The position numbers and the translations under genes were made by a program. 46,185 nucleotides of DNA from Candidatus Heimdallarchaeota archaeon (GTDB lineage Archaea; Asgardarchaeota; Heimdallarchaeia; Heimdallarchaeales; Heimdallarchaeaceae): contig JAGLXK010000113.1 in NCBI GenBank assembly GCA_023132955.1, positions 1 to 46,185 of the forward strand, read 5' to 3'. The first letter of the stretch is position 1. Each line of letters opens with the position of its first letter. The notes below the pieces were generated by a model, which had not been told where the DNA came from, ran no database searches, and worked only from the letters and a program-made list of their open reading frames with translations. Positions 15,880 to 23,529 of the stretch are shown here, piece after piece.

Positions 15880-16320
15880 ATGTCGGAGATAATAGATGAT
15901 TCTCAAAAGGAAAGCCCTATTGTAGATGTCATTTATTCAATTTTCCGTGATGGTACTAGACGAAAAATCCTTACCCTTTTAGGAAATATGAAATTAACAG
16001 CGGATGAACTTACAAAAGAATTAGGTATTTCGAGACCTGCTGTTGAAAAACATCTCAAGCAGATGTTAGAGATTGGATTAATAGAAAGAAAAGCTGACAC
16101 TTATCCAACCTTGAAGTATATCTACACCATACCCTCGCCTGGACTAGATTTACTTTCTAATGTAAGAGATGCGATTGATACATTCGTTTCTTCATTGAGA
16201 GAAGAATATACACGAAGATTAGAAAATGAAGAACAGATGTATGTTCTAGGCATGTCTTCAAAAGATAGATATGAAGCAATAAAGAAGTCTTATAGTTCTA
16301 TTCTTGAAAGATTACAATAA
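15880..16320 (+). CDS. ArsR-like winged-helix regulator
   Basis: A 146-residue protein. Residues 15-75 form a winged helix of the ArsR/HTH_20 type: IFRDGTRRKILTLLGNMKLT, ADELTKELGISRPAVEKHLK with the recognition helix, then LIERKADTYPTLKYIYTI as the wing. The C-terminal 65 residues are helical and may dimerise. No metal-binding Cys/His cluster is visible. The start overlaps the predicted transcription start, so the transcript is likely leaderless. Adjacent tandem repeats suggest autoregulation and control of the divergent bactofilin-like gene, which is inference. Confidence 0.8.
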   Translation: MSEIIDDSQKESPIVDVIYSIFRDGTRRKILTLLGNMKLTADELTKELGISRPAVEKHLKQMLEIGLIERKADTYPTLKYIYTIPSPGLDLLSNVRDAIDTFVSSLREEYTRRLENEEQMYVLGMSSKDRYEAIKKSYSSILERLQ

Positions 16321-16344
16321 TGATGATTTTTGGAATGTACTAAT

Positions 16345-16836
16345 ATGCAAATTAAAGCAAGAAATCACTTATCAAAAAAGGATAAAAGAGCATTAATAGC
16401 TCAATTAACAGAATTTTTCGGTGAAGAAATAACAAATTCTCTGCAAAAAGATATAATAATTGAAGAAGTTAGAACAGATATTGGAACTTTTATTGTTAAT
16501 AATCGTAAAATATGGGTTTTTGACCATGAAAATATGAAAATACCTACAATCCATTTTTTGCGACAACATGCTTATTCCCTCCCTAAAATTGTGGTTGATA
16601 TTGGGGCAATTAGGTTTATTACTAACGGAGCTGATGTTATGGCTCCAGGAATTGTCTTTTTTGACGAACAGATAAAAGAAGGTTCAATTGTTGTCATTCA
16701 TGAAGAAAGGGCGAATTCTATAATTGGCATAGGACAATCGCTAATTTCCTCAAAAGACTTTTCAAAATCTAATAAAGGGAAGGTTATTAAGAATCTCCAT
16801 CATCTTAGAGATTCCATTTGGGAATTTCAGTTCTAG
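16345..16836 (+). CDS. PUA-domain protein, MCTS1/Tma20-like
   Basis: A 163-residue protein with a pre-PUA domain (residues 1-75) and a C-terminal PUA RNA-binding domain. The PUA part follows eukaryotic MCTS1/Tma20 closely: PKIVVDIGAIRFITNGADVM (compare DKGAIKFVLSGANIM), APGI, then the C-terminus NKGKVIKNLHHLRDSIWEF (compare NKGIGIENIHYLNDGLWHM). In eukaryotes MCTS1 with DENR recycles 40S subunits and promotes reinitiation; archaeal COG2016 proteins are little studied. ATG 16345 is preferred over a TTG five codons earlier. It follows the wHTH gene by 24 bp and could share its transcript. Confidence 0.8.
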   Translation: MQIKARNHLSKKDKRALIAQLTEFFGEEITNSLQKDIIIEEVRTDIGTFIVNNRKIWVFDHENMKIPTIHFLRQHAYSLPKIVVDIGAIRFITNGADVMAPGIVFFDEQIKEGSIVVIHEERANSIIGIGQSLISSKDFSKSNKGKVIKNLHHLRDSIWEFQF

Positions 16837-16844
16837 ATCTTCAT

Positions 16845-18764
16845 TTATTTCAATCTGATAGTTGTTCCGTTAGGAGGCGCAAGACTTTCTCTTTTTGTGG
16901 TTTTGTATACCCACGATGCAAACTTTGTTACTTTTGATTCTTCCCCATGAATAACAACAACTCTTTCTGGTTTTGGAGTAACTTTGTGGATATAATTTTC
17001 TAACTCCCTTCTATCACTATGACCAGTGAAACCAGAAATACTATGAACAGCCATTTCAATATGATACATCACAGTTTTTCTATTTTCAACCATTTGAAGC
17101 TCTGTAATCCCTTTTTTGATTTTACTGCCTAAAGTTCCTTTACCTTGATAGCTTACAAAAATTAGTGCATTATTTGGATCTGAACAAAGAGCTTTGAAGT
17201 ATTGAACACTGGGTCCTCCATTCATCATACCACTTGTAGCCAAGATTATTGCTGGATCGCCTTCAATGATTAACTCCCTTTCTTCACTAGCTCCTACATG
17301 TTTCATCTGCTCAGCTAGGAAAGGGTTCTCTCCTTCATGGAAAATTCTATCTCTCAAATTCCTTGATAAGAATTCAGGATGAGCTGTTGTAATTGCTGAA
17401 GCTTCTCTTATCATACCATCGGTATATATTGGAATCTTTGGGAGTTCTCCAGATCTCATTAGACCTTCCAAAACTACAAGTATTTCTTGAGCCCTTCCTA
17501 CTGCAAGTACCGGAATTAGAACCTTCCCTCCTTTTTGAATAGTGTCATGAATTATGTTTCTCAACATTTTTTCGCACTCACTTCTTGAAGGAAGAATATC
17601 TTGTGGTTTGCCGTAAGTTGATTCAATAAATAGTGTTTCTAATCTTGGAAACCTTGCATTAGCCGCATCTAATAGGTTGGATTTAGCAAATTTTATATCT
17701 TGTGCAAAAGCAACATTATAAACTCCTTCTCCAATATGAAGGTGAGGAATAGCACTTCCAATTATGTGACCTGCATTATGAAAAGTTAGTCGTATATCTG
17801 GAGTTATATCTGTTACTTCTCCATAATCTAAAACAATAGTATGTAAGACTGAATTTCTGATGTCCCTTTGTTCATATGGTAATGTTTTGCCTTCTTTATT
17901 TGCTACATCAAGATAGTCAATTTGCAACATTGTCATTAAATCTCTAGTAGGTCGTGTAGCGTATACTGCGCCTTTGTATCCATACTTAAACAGATAAGGA
18001 ACAAAACCTGAATGATCAAGATGAGCATGTGATATCACAACCGCATCAAGTTGTTCAATGTCAAATTCTGGTAAATCAAATCTTGGGAAAGTATTATTTG
18101 GGGTGTTACTCCCAACATTGATTCCACAATCAATTAGTGCTCTGCTTTCTCCAGTTTGAATCAAGGAAGAACTTCTACCTACTTCTGCATAACCACCTAG
18201 AGCTGTCACCCTTATTGTATCATCTCTGTAAATTATAGGTCTGTGAATCCTCTTCCCAACGGTTCTAAGGACTTCTTGACGTATCTTTGAATGCTCTTGA
18301 TAAAGGTGTCTTATAGTTTTTATAACCTTTGATTCGATTGGAGGGGTTCTCATGACTCTTGGTCGCCATAATGTTTTTGCAATTATATTACGTAACATTT
18401 CACCTGATTTCCCTATTATAACACCAGGTTTCAATGCTTCTATAATTACTTCACCAACAAGTTCATCAAAATCGATATTAGTTATCTCTCCCTCTTTTCC
18501 AACTAATTCATTTATCGCGAAAATTGTTTCATCCTTTGGTAGTCTCACACTAGGATCTGAACGAATAACTATTCTTTTCCTTAATTTCTTAGCTAATTCC
18601 TTTATAATTGTTTCATCGTCAACTAACACCCGGGGGTTCTTAGAATAAACTGCAACCTCTGGTCCCTCAAATTCTATAGTAGTAATTGCAGAGTTGTCAG
18701 GGAGATCGTTATGTATGTCTTCAGATATCTTTTCTAATACTTCTTTATAACTCAAAGTGTTCAA
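16845..18764 (-). CDS. fttA: Transcription termination nuclease FttA / aCPSF1
   Basis: Archaeal beta-CASP ribonuclease homologous to CPSF73, which cuts the transcript downstream of genes and ends transcription. The protein is about 639 residues. Two N-terminal KH-like domains (with GVIIGKSGEML) precede the metallo-beta-lactamase core with HAHLDHSG at about residues 246-253, then NAGHIIGSA and ESTYG. The beta-CASP domain follows, with IPVLAVGRAQEIL and ATSGMMNGGPSVQYF, and C-terminal SGFTGHSDRREL and VIHGEE. TTG codons at 18788 and 18764 are both possible; 18764 has AAGG upstream and gives a family-like N-terminus. Its gene-specific promoter carries paired palindromes. Confidence 0.95.
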   Translation of the reverse strand: MNTLSYKEVLEKISEDIHNDLPDNSAITTIEFEGPEVAVYSKNPRVLVDDETIIKELAKKLRKRIVIRSDPSVRLPKDETIFAINELVGKEGEITNIDFDELVGEVIIEALKPGVIIGKSGEMLRNIIAKTLWRPRVMRTPPIESKVIKTIRHLYQEHSKIRQEVLRTVGKRIHRPIIYRDDTIRVTALGGYAEVGRSSSLIQTGESRALIDCGINVGSNTPNNTFPRFDLPEFDIEQLDAVVISHAHLDHSGFVPYLFKYGYKGAVYATRPTRDLMTMLQIDYLDVANKEGKTLPYEQRDIRNSVLHTIVLDYGEVTDITPDIRLTFHNAGHIIGSAIPHLHIGEGVYNVAFAQDIKFAKSNLLDAANARFPRLETLFIESTYGKPQDILPSRSECEKMLRNIIHDTIQKGGKVLIPVLAVGRAQEILVVLEGLMRSGELPKIPIYTDGMIREASAITTAHPEFLSRNLRDRIFHEGENPFLAEQMKHVGASEERELIIEGDPAIILATSGMMNGGPSVQYFKALCSDPNNALIFVSYQGKGTLGSKIKKGITELQMVENRKTVMYHIEMAVHSISGFTGHSDRRELENYIHKVTPKPERVVVIHGEESKVTKFASWVYKTTKRESLAPPNGTTIRLK

Positions 18765-18819
18765 ACCTACTGTATTCCTTAAAAACAAATATTTTTGGAG
18801 AACAAGCCCTCATATTTGC

Positions 18820-18863
18820 TTAAACAAAGTTTAAAACTAAACTAATTCTCTAAACTGTGTTTA
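18820..18863. promoter_or_regulatory. Paired palindromes upstream of fttA, candidate operator
   Basis: TTAAAC-AAA-GTTTAA (18820-18834) and TAAAC-TGT-GTTTA (18851-18863) are perfect inverted repeats with 3-nt centres. Their centres are about 30 bp apart, near three helical turns. A further TAAAC half-site lies at 18838-18842. They overlap the TATA candidates of fttA on the minus strand. The TTTAAAC core also occurs in the tandem repeats at 15819-15846. Confidence 0.45.
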
Positions 18864-18935
18864 AATACTTTTTGTTTTTGCTTGTTATAACTTGATTCCC
18901 TATAGTTTGATTATACTAACCAAAAGGAATAATCT

Positions 18936-19484
18936 TCAACTTCCTCCTCTTAAATACCAGCCAACATCTAATGGCTTTTTTCTTGAACCTTTTATTACAA
19001 TTGTGTTTTCTTTTAAAGAGGAAAGTTCTCTACTGCTAATTTCTGCCCTTCCAACCCCATAAAGAAGCTTATTTTCTCCTATAACTATTATTTGGTCGTT
19101 TTTATCAAAATTTTCCTCATATTTAGTTATATTCTCTTTGAATATAGGTTTACCATATAGAAATTGAACAGTTTTAACGATAATTTTCTTTGATGTGTAG
19201 TTGGAAATAATGTTTGCTCCTTCGATTTCAAGATGAAATGAATTTGACGAAATACTACCTATAGGTATCCCTGCTGAATAAGGTTCTAAAATGGAGATTT
19301 TTGTGATTAAATCTGAACTCTTTTTAGGAACTGTGAATACTTCTTTTACTTTGCCTTCCTTTATCCAAAAATCATATTCTTTGAATACTACTAGAACATT
19401 TGTACCAAAATCAGCTTCCAATGTTTCCATAATAAGCTTATTTTCTTCTTTCGTTCTAATTCGAAATGTTGGTTTATTCATCAT
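18936..19484 (-). CDS. Nip7-like PUA-domain protein (UPF0113 type)
   Basis: A 182-residue protein whose N-terminal alpha/beta half starts FRIRTKEENKLIMETLEADF. The C-terminal half is PUA-like, with DQIIVIGENKLLYGVGRAEI and a DVGWYLRGG end, which recalls the DxGxYxR ending of Nip7. Eukaryotic Nip7 acts in 60S biogenesis and 27S pre-rRNA processing. The gene overlaps the stop of the NSUN-type methyltransferase by 11 nt (8 nt if the second ATG is used). Co-occurrence with a NOP2-like enzyme fits a ribosome-assembly role, since eukaryotic Nip7 and Nop2 are also functionally linked. Family assignment is moderate. Confidence 0.6.
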   Translation of the reverse strand: MMNKPTFRIRTKEENKLIMETLEADFGTNVLVVFKEYDFWIKEGKVKEVFTVPKKSSDLITKISILEPYSAGIPIGSISSNSFHLEIEGANIISNYTSKKIIVKTVQFLYGKPIFKENITKYEENFDKNDQIIVIGENKLLYGVGRAEISSRELSSLKENTIVIKGSRKKPLDVGWYLRGGS

Positions 19485-20448
19485 TTTTCACCAGTTTTGC
19501 AATAAAGAATCCTTCTCCATTTGTTTCATGTGGATACAATCTTCTTGTTTTTGTAAGGTTTTTTTCTAAATCCATATCAAGGAATTTTGTTATTCCAGGT
19601 TTCCCTTTAACTCCAATTTCACTTAATTTTACATCAGCTTTCTTCAAAATGTCAGAGATTACCAATTCATTTTCTTCAGGTTCCAAAGAACAGGTACAAT
19701 AAACAAGTTCCCCATTAGTTTTTAGAACATTAAGAGCAGTTGTCAGTAATGAAACTTGATAATCATGGTAATGTAAAATGTCTTTCAAAGATTTGCTTTT
19801 TTTTCTAGTTGGATCAGTTATTATAATTCCTGAACCTGAGCATGGAACATCAAGAAGAATCTTATCAAACTGTAGATCGAAATCTTTTGCATTACGTGCA
19901 TCCATTTGGAAAACAGCTGTGTTTTCAACTCCCATTCTCGATAAATTAGATTTTAAGCTTCTACACCGATTAGCGCTTATTTCCAAAGCAATTATGACAC
20001 CCTTATTGTTCATTAACTGTGCTAAGTGAGTTGTTTTTCCTCCAGGGGCTGCAGCAAAATCTCCTATAAGTTCTCCTTCTTGTGGGTCCAAAATTCGTGG
20101 AGGGTAGAGGGAGTTCTTACCTTGTAACATGTAAAAACCATTGAGATATTCAGGTGTTGCTCCAATAGGATGAGGTGATTTTGTAATAGCTCTAGATTCA
20201 GGAAATTCCGTGTTTTTCTCTAGCTGAATTCCTTTCCTTTTCAATAATCTCTCAGAGTTTTCAAACGAATTTCTAAGTGAATTCAATCGAATGGATTGAG
20301 GTAGAGTAGTTTCATTAAATTTGATTAATTCTTTTGTTTCACTTTCTCCAAGCATTTCTATGAACCTATCAATCATATATGGTAAATAACCCAATTTACT
20401 ACCTAATTCGAAGACATCATATTCTTTTTGGAGAGACAATTCTATCAA
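19474..20448 (-). CDS. NOL1/NOP2/Sun-family RNA (cytosine-C5)-methyltransferase
   Basis: SAM-dependent m5C methyltransferase for rRNA or tRNA. An N-terminal RNA-binding region (LGYLPYMIDRFIEMLGESET, LPQSIRLNSLR) is followed by the PUA-less catalytic core. This shows motif I DFAAAPGGKTTHLA, motif IV LLDVPCSGSG with the release cysteine, and motif VI ELVYCTCSLEPEEN with the nucleophilic cysteine. A C-terminal RRLYPHETNGEGFFIAKL closes the fold. The frame is open beyond the divergent egsA start, so the start is uncertain: TTG at 20448 (used here, fits the shared TATA), TTG 20472 or ATG 20544. It is coupled to the Nip7-like gene. Confidence 0.87.
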   Translation of the reverse strand: MIELSLQKEYDVFELGSKLGYLPYMIDRFIEMLGESETKELIKFNETTLPQSIRLNSLRNSFENSERLLKRKGIQLEKNTEFPESRAITKSPHPIGATPEYLNGFYMLQGKNSLYPPRILDPQEGELIGDFAAAPGGKTTHLAQLMNNKGVIIALEISANRCRSLKSNLSRMGVENTAVFQMDARNAKDFDLQFDKILLDVPCSGSGIIITDPTRKKSKSLKDILHYHDYQVSLLTTALNVLKTNGELVYCTCSLEPEENELVISDILKKADVKLSEIGVKGKPGITKFLDMDLEKNLTKTRRLYPHETNGEGFFIAKLVKNDE

Positions 20449-20475
20449 CTTGATTTTTGATAACAATTTCAAGTC

Positions 20476-20487
20476 AAAATATAAAAG
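20476..20487. promoter_or_regulatory. Shared TATA element of egsA and the NSUN gene
   Basis: AAAATATAAAAG reads as CTTTTATATTTT on the other strand. It lies about 30 bp before ATG 20513 (+), predicting a leaderless egsA transcript. About 25 bp in the other direction it predicts a start near 20456 (-). No other strong TATA box lies in the short divergent gap. Confidence 0.45.
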
Positions 20488-20512
20488 TAACCTATTAGAA
20501 TAATTTCTCAGA

Positions 20513-21583
20513 ATGGCTAATATTACTAATGAATTTAAATTCATAGAGTTACCAACTCTTTTGTGCTTGGGAGCTGATATGCTAAACAGCCTACCTGAAA
20601 TCATTGATCGTCTATCATTAGGTAGCAAAGCTTTACTGATTACAGATGATTTCCTGAGATTACGAATAGGAAAAGAAGTAGAAGATATTCTGTCCGACAG
20701 TGAAAATCATAGTGTATATACAAGTACTATTCAGGATAGTACATTAGATGAAGTAGATAAGCAGTTAAGGATACACGAAGAAACCCAACCCGATTTTGTT
20801 ATTGGTCTAGGAGGAGGAAAACCAATTGATATCGCTAAATTTGTGGCTTTCAAATCTAATCAAAGATTCATTTCAATACCAACAATTGCAAGTCATGATG
20901 GTGTAGCTAGTTCAAGAGCTTCAATTATAGGATCAGATAAGAGACATTCTATTCAAACTTTACCTCCAATTGCTGTTGTTGCTGATACAAAAATTCTTGA
21001 TAAATCTCCTTACAAGTTTACCGCAGCTGGTTGTGGTGATATCATCGCTAAGAAAACAGCAATTAAAGATTGGTTACTCTCTCACCGACTGAAAAATGAA
21101 CCAATTAGTGAATATTCAATTGCACTCTCAGATATGACTGTACAATTGATTACTAAGAATGCAGATCTTATTAAAAGTCAAGCTGAAGGTTATAGTAGGA
21201 TTGTTGTAAAAGCTCTAATCAGTAGTTCCTTGGCAATGTGTGTTGCTGGATCATCTAGACCAGGAAGTGGATCTGAGCATATGTTTAGTCATGCATTAGA
21301 TACATTTGCTGAAAAACCAGCTTTACATGGGGAACAATGTGCTCTAGGGACAATTATGATGGCTTACCTACACGATTTAGATTGGGAAAATATTCGATCA
21401 GTTATGCATAATTTAGGTTTGTCGACAAGAGCAAAAGATTTTGGTTTAAAGGATGAGGAAATTATCAAAGCTCTAAAAATAGCTCATACAATCCGTCCTC
21501 AGAGATTTACAATTTTAGGAAAGGATGGATTAACTCATGAAGCGGCTGTTAATACTGCTAGTGTTACAGGAGTGATTAGTTAA
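20513..21583 (+). CDS. egsA: Glycerol-1-phosphate dehydrogenase [NAD(P)+]
   Basis: Reduces dihydroxyacetone phosphate to sn-glycerol-1-phosphate, the backbone of archaeal ether lipids. The 356-residue protein belongs to the iron/zinc-dependent dehydrogenase fold: VIGLGGGKPIDIAKFVAF binds the cofactor, SIPTIASHDGVASSRASI is characteristic of G1PDH, and the metal ligands are D176 (GCGDI), H256 (GSEHMFSHALD) and H272 (ALHGEQC). All key residues are present. It diverges from the NSUN gene and is followed by UPF0179 after 49 bp. Its presence indicates archaeal membrane-lipid chirality. Confidence 0.95.
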   Translation: MANITNEFKFIELPTLLCLGADMLNSLPEIIDRLSLGSKALLITDDFLRLRIGKEVEDILSDSENHSVYTSTIQDSTLDEVDKQLRIHEETQPDFVIGLGGGKPIDIAKFVAFKSNQRFISIPTIASHDGVASSRASIIGSDKRHSIQTLPPIAVVADTKILDKSPYKFTAAGCGDIIAKKTAIKDWLLSHRLKNEPISEYSIALSDMTVQLITKNADLIKSQAEGYSRIVVKALISSSLAMCVAGSSRPGSGSEHMFSHALDTFAEKPALHGEQCALGTIMMAYLHDLDWENIRSVMHNLGLSTRAKDFGLKDEEIIKALKIAHTIRPQRFTILGKDGLTHEAAVNTASVTGVIS

Positions 21584-21632
21584 ACATACATTTGAGAATA
21601 TTAAAAAAGACAATTTCTTAATCTACTTAGAT

Positions 21633-22070
21633 ATGTTGATTTCATTTATACCAAAGGATGTAGCAAAAATAGGCTATTGCTTTATTCATCAAGGTGAAAC
21701 ACAAACTTGTAAAAACTGCCAATTTATACAAGTTTGCATTGAGCAGCTTGAAATAGGGTCTTCTTATGAGGTTGTAGATGTTAGAGATAAAGAACATCCA
21801 TGTTTGATTGATAATGGAATCATGGTTGTCTGTGAGGTACAAAAGATAAGTGACGTAATAGCAATTAAAAAACAAAAATATTTGGATAACCTAATAACAA
21901 CTCGAAAACCTATTAATTGTTCAGAGATATTGTGTGAAAATTATGATTTTTGTGTTCCGATAAAATATACAGAATCTTCAAAAATTAAAATTATTAAGAG
22001 TATGAAAGATATCAACTGTCCGCTTGGGTATAATCTGGTTTTGGTTGAAGCAAATAAAATAAATAAATGA
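21633..22070 (+). CDS. UPF0179 family cysteine-rich protein
   Basis: A 145-residue archaeal protein. It shows family-typical segments: AKIGYCFIHQGETQTCKNCQ, then VCIEQLEIGSSYEVVDVRDK with EHPC, and two more cysteine clusters, CSEILCENYDFCVP and DINCPLGY. The many cysteines suggest zinc or an iron-sulfur cluster. UPF0179 members have no established function that I know of. It lies 49 bp after egsA on the same strand and may be co-transcribed. Confidence 0.82.
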   Translation: MLISFIPKDVAKIGYCFIHQGETQTCKNCQFIQVCIEQLEIGSSYEVVDVRDKEHPCLIDNGIMVVCEVQKISDVIAIKKQKYLDNLITTRKPINCSEILCENYDFCVPIKYTESSKIKIIKSMKDINCPLGYNLVLVEANKINK

Positions 22071-22080
22071 ATGAATATTT

Positions 22081-22776
22081 TTATTTCTTTTCAACATCAT
22101 AATATTCTATAAAAGAGACCTTATCATACTTATTAGTTATTTCTCCTAAATCTCTTGTAACACCATTTCGAATAAACTGTATATACTCCATGAATCTAGT
22201 GTCTTTTGGTAATTCTACTTCAATGATTTTTCCTTTAATCTCTATTTTTGTCGAAGCAAAGTCAACTCCAGGTAATCTTTTTTCGAGTAGGCATATGAAC
22301 TGCTCTTTAACCTCTGTAACCTTCTTTACAATTTCAACTTCATATACTAAATCCATTCCGGCTAAATCGTGATTAAAATCTACTTTTACTCTACTACTTG
22401 AAACTTTCAAGATACGCCCAATTTGGCCACCAATCTCTGCTTTCATATCTTCCTTCGGTTTGATTTGATGTCTTTGAAACTCTCTTCTTTGAATCAACCT
22501 AATCTGAGAACGATCTCTTAATCCAAATCCTTTCTTTGCTTCAATTTCAATTGTTTTTTTCTGCCCCTCCTTCATCCCCACTAATTCCTCTTCAAGACCT
22601 ACAGGTAACCATTTTTTTCCAATTATAAGGGTAAAAGGTCGATAAACCACCTTCTCATCAAAAACATTTTCTTTTTTTGCTATGTTTTCAAATGTAGTAT
22701 CAAATACTTTATTGTCTTCTATTGTTCTCCCAGTATAATTTATGTTTACCATATCCCCTTGTTCGAGAGTTGCCAT
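22081..22776 (-). CDS. FKBP-type peptidyl-prolyl isomerase with extended C-terminal domain
   Basis: A 231-residue chaperone/isomerase. The N-terminal FKBP starts GDMVNINYTGRTIEDNKVFD, with PFTLIIGKKWLPVGLEEELV and GMKEGQKKTIEI. An IF (insert-in-flap) domain of the SlyD type follows at about residues 85-140. A C-terminal extension of roughly 80 residues (CLLEKRLPGVDFASTKIEIK) is typical of the long archaeal FKBPs. It assists folding of proline-limited proteins in the cytosol. No signal peptide. It ends convergently with UPF0179, 10 bp apart. Confidence 0.88.
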   Translation of the reverse strand: MATLEQGDMVNINYTGRTIEDNKVFDTTFENIAKKENVFDEKVVYRPFTLIIGKKWLPVGLEEELVGMKEGQKKTIEIEAKKGFGLRDRSQIRLIQRREFQRHQIKPKEDMKAEIGGQIGRILKVSSSRVKVDFNHDLAGMDLVYEVEIVKKVTEVKEQFICLLEKRLPGVDFASTKIEIKGKIIEVELPKDTRFMEYIQFIRNGVTRDLGEITNKYDKVSFIEYYDVEKK

Positions 22777-22861
22777 AAGTTCACCATTACAATATTATCC
22801 AAGTAGAATCTATGCATTTAGCTATATTTAAAATTCTGCTTTGAAACCTAATATTTTTTGA

Positions 22862-23524
22862 CTATACATTATTCATAAAGGTATTGAAGTGAATGTTACT
22901 TGACTCTTTTCCCACTTTTTTAATAAATTCATTTAGAATGCTACATTTATCTTCAGCTATATTTTTAGTTATCGGGAAATGCATCCTTGAGGGGAGTTTG
23001 AAGAGCTTTTCATCAAAATGAACCAAGGCTTCTTTCATATTAAGCCCCCTCTCACAGCTGAAGCTGATGGTTCTGTAAAGACCAATTGCTCCTAATGCAT
23101 CAAGTGCATCAGCATCTTGTAGTATTTTTGCTTCTATTGTCTTTGGAGCAATATTTTTACTGAATCTGTGAGAAATAATAGCTTCAGTTACATCTTGTTT
23201 TAGCACTGTGAGATTCAAGCCATCTAGAAATTCAACTGCTTTTTCAGCACTTACTTCTGCGTGACACCTTCCATTTATTTCTTCAATGGGTCTTCCCACA
23301 TCATGAAAAATAGATGCAATAAGTAATACATCCAAATGTGCATCAAGTTTTGGTGCTAGTTCTATACACGTATTTGTGACTCGGATTATGTGATCAAATG
23401 AATGTGACATTTTATTCTCATAAAGCTGAAATTGATTTTTAACATACTCATGTGCTTTTTGGAGCACTTTCTTTAATTCTGCTAAGTTGGATAAAAACTT
23501 AAGTTTACAATTTTCTTGTGTCAT
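22862..23524 (-). CDS. HD-domain metal-dependent phosphohydrolase
   Basis: A 220-residue HD-superfamily protein. Metal-binding residues are H45 (SFDHIIRV), H74-D75 (FHDVGR) and a downstream aspartate in LQDADALDALGAIGL. The layout matches the YedJ/PF01966 type that hydrolyses phosphate esters or nucleotides. Substrate unknown. It starts 5 nt after the stop of the upstream phosphoesterase and forms a gene pair with it, so two phosphohydrolases are probably co-expressed. Confidence 0.85.
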   Translation of the reverse strand: MTQENCKLKFLSNLAELKKVLQKAHEYVKNQFQLYENKMSHSFDHIIRVTNTCIELAPKLDAHLDVLLIASIFHDVGRPIEEINGRCHAEVSAEKAVEFLDGLNLTVLKQDVTEAIISHRFSKNIAPKTIEAKILQDADALDALGAIGLYRTISFSCERGLNMKEALVHFDEKLFKLPSRMHFPITKNIAEDKCSILNEFIKKVGKESSNIHFNTFMNNV

Positions 23525-23529
23525 TTTTT

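Noticed and set aside
20449-20628. Upstream extension of the NSUN reading frame over the start of egsA
   Set aside because: Using ATG 20544 or the frame start would place the NSUN start inside egsA coding sequence and upstream of the only good TATA box. A shorter TTG start fits better.
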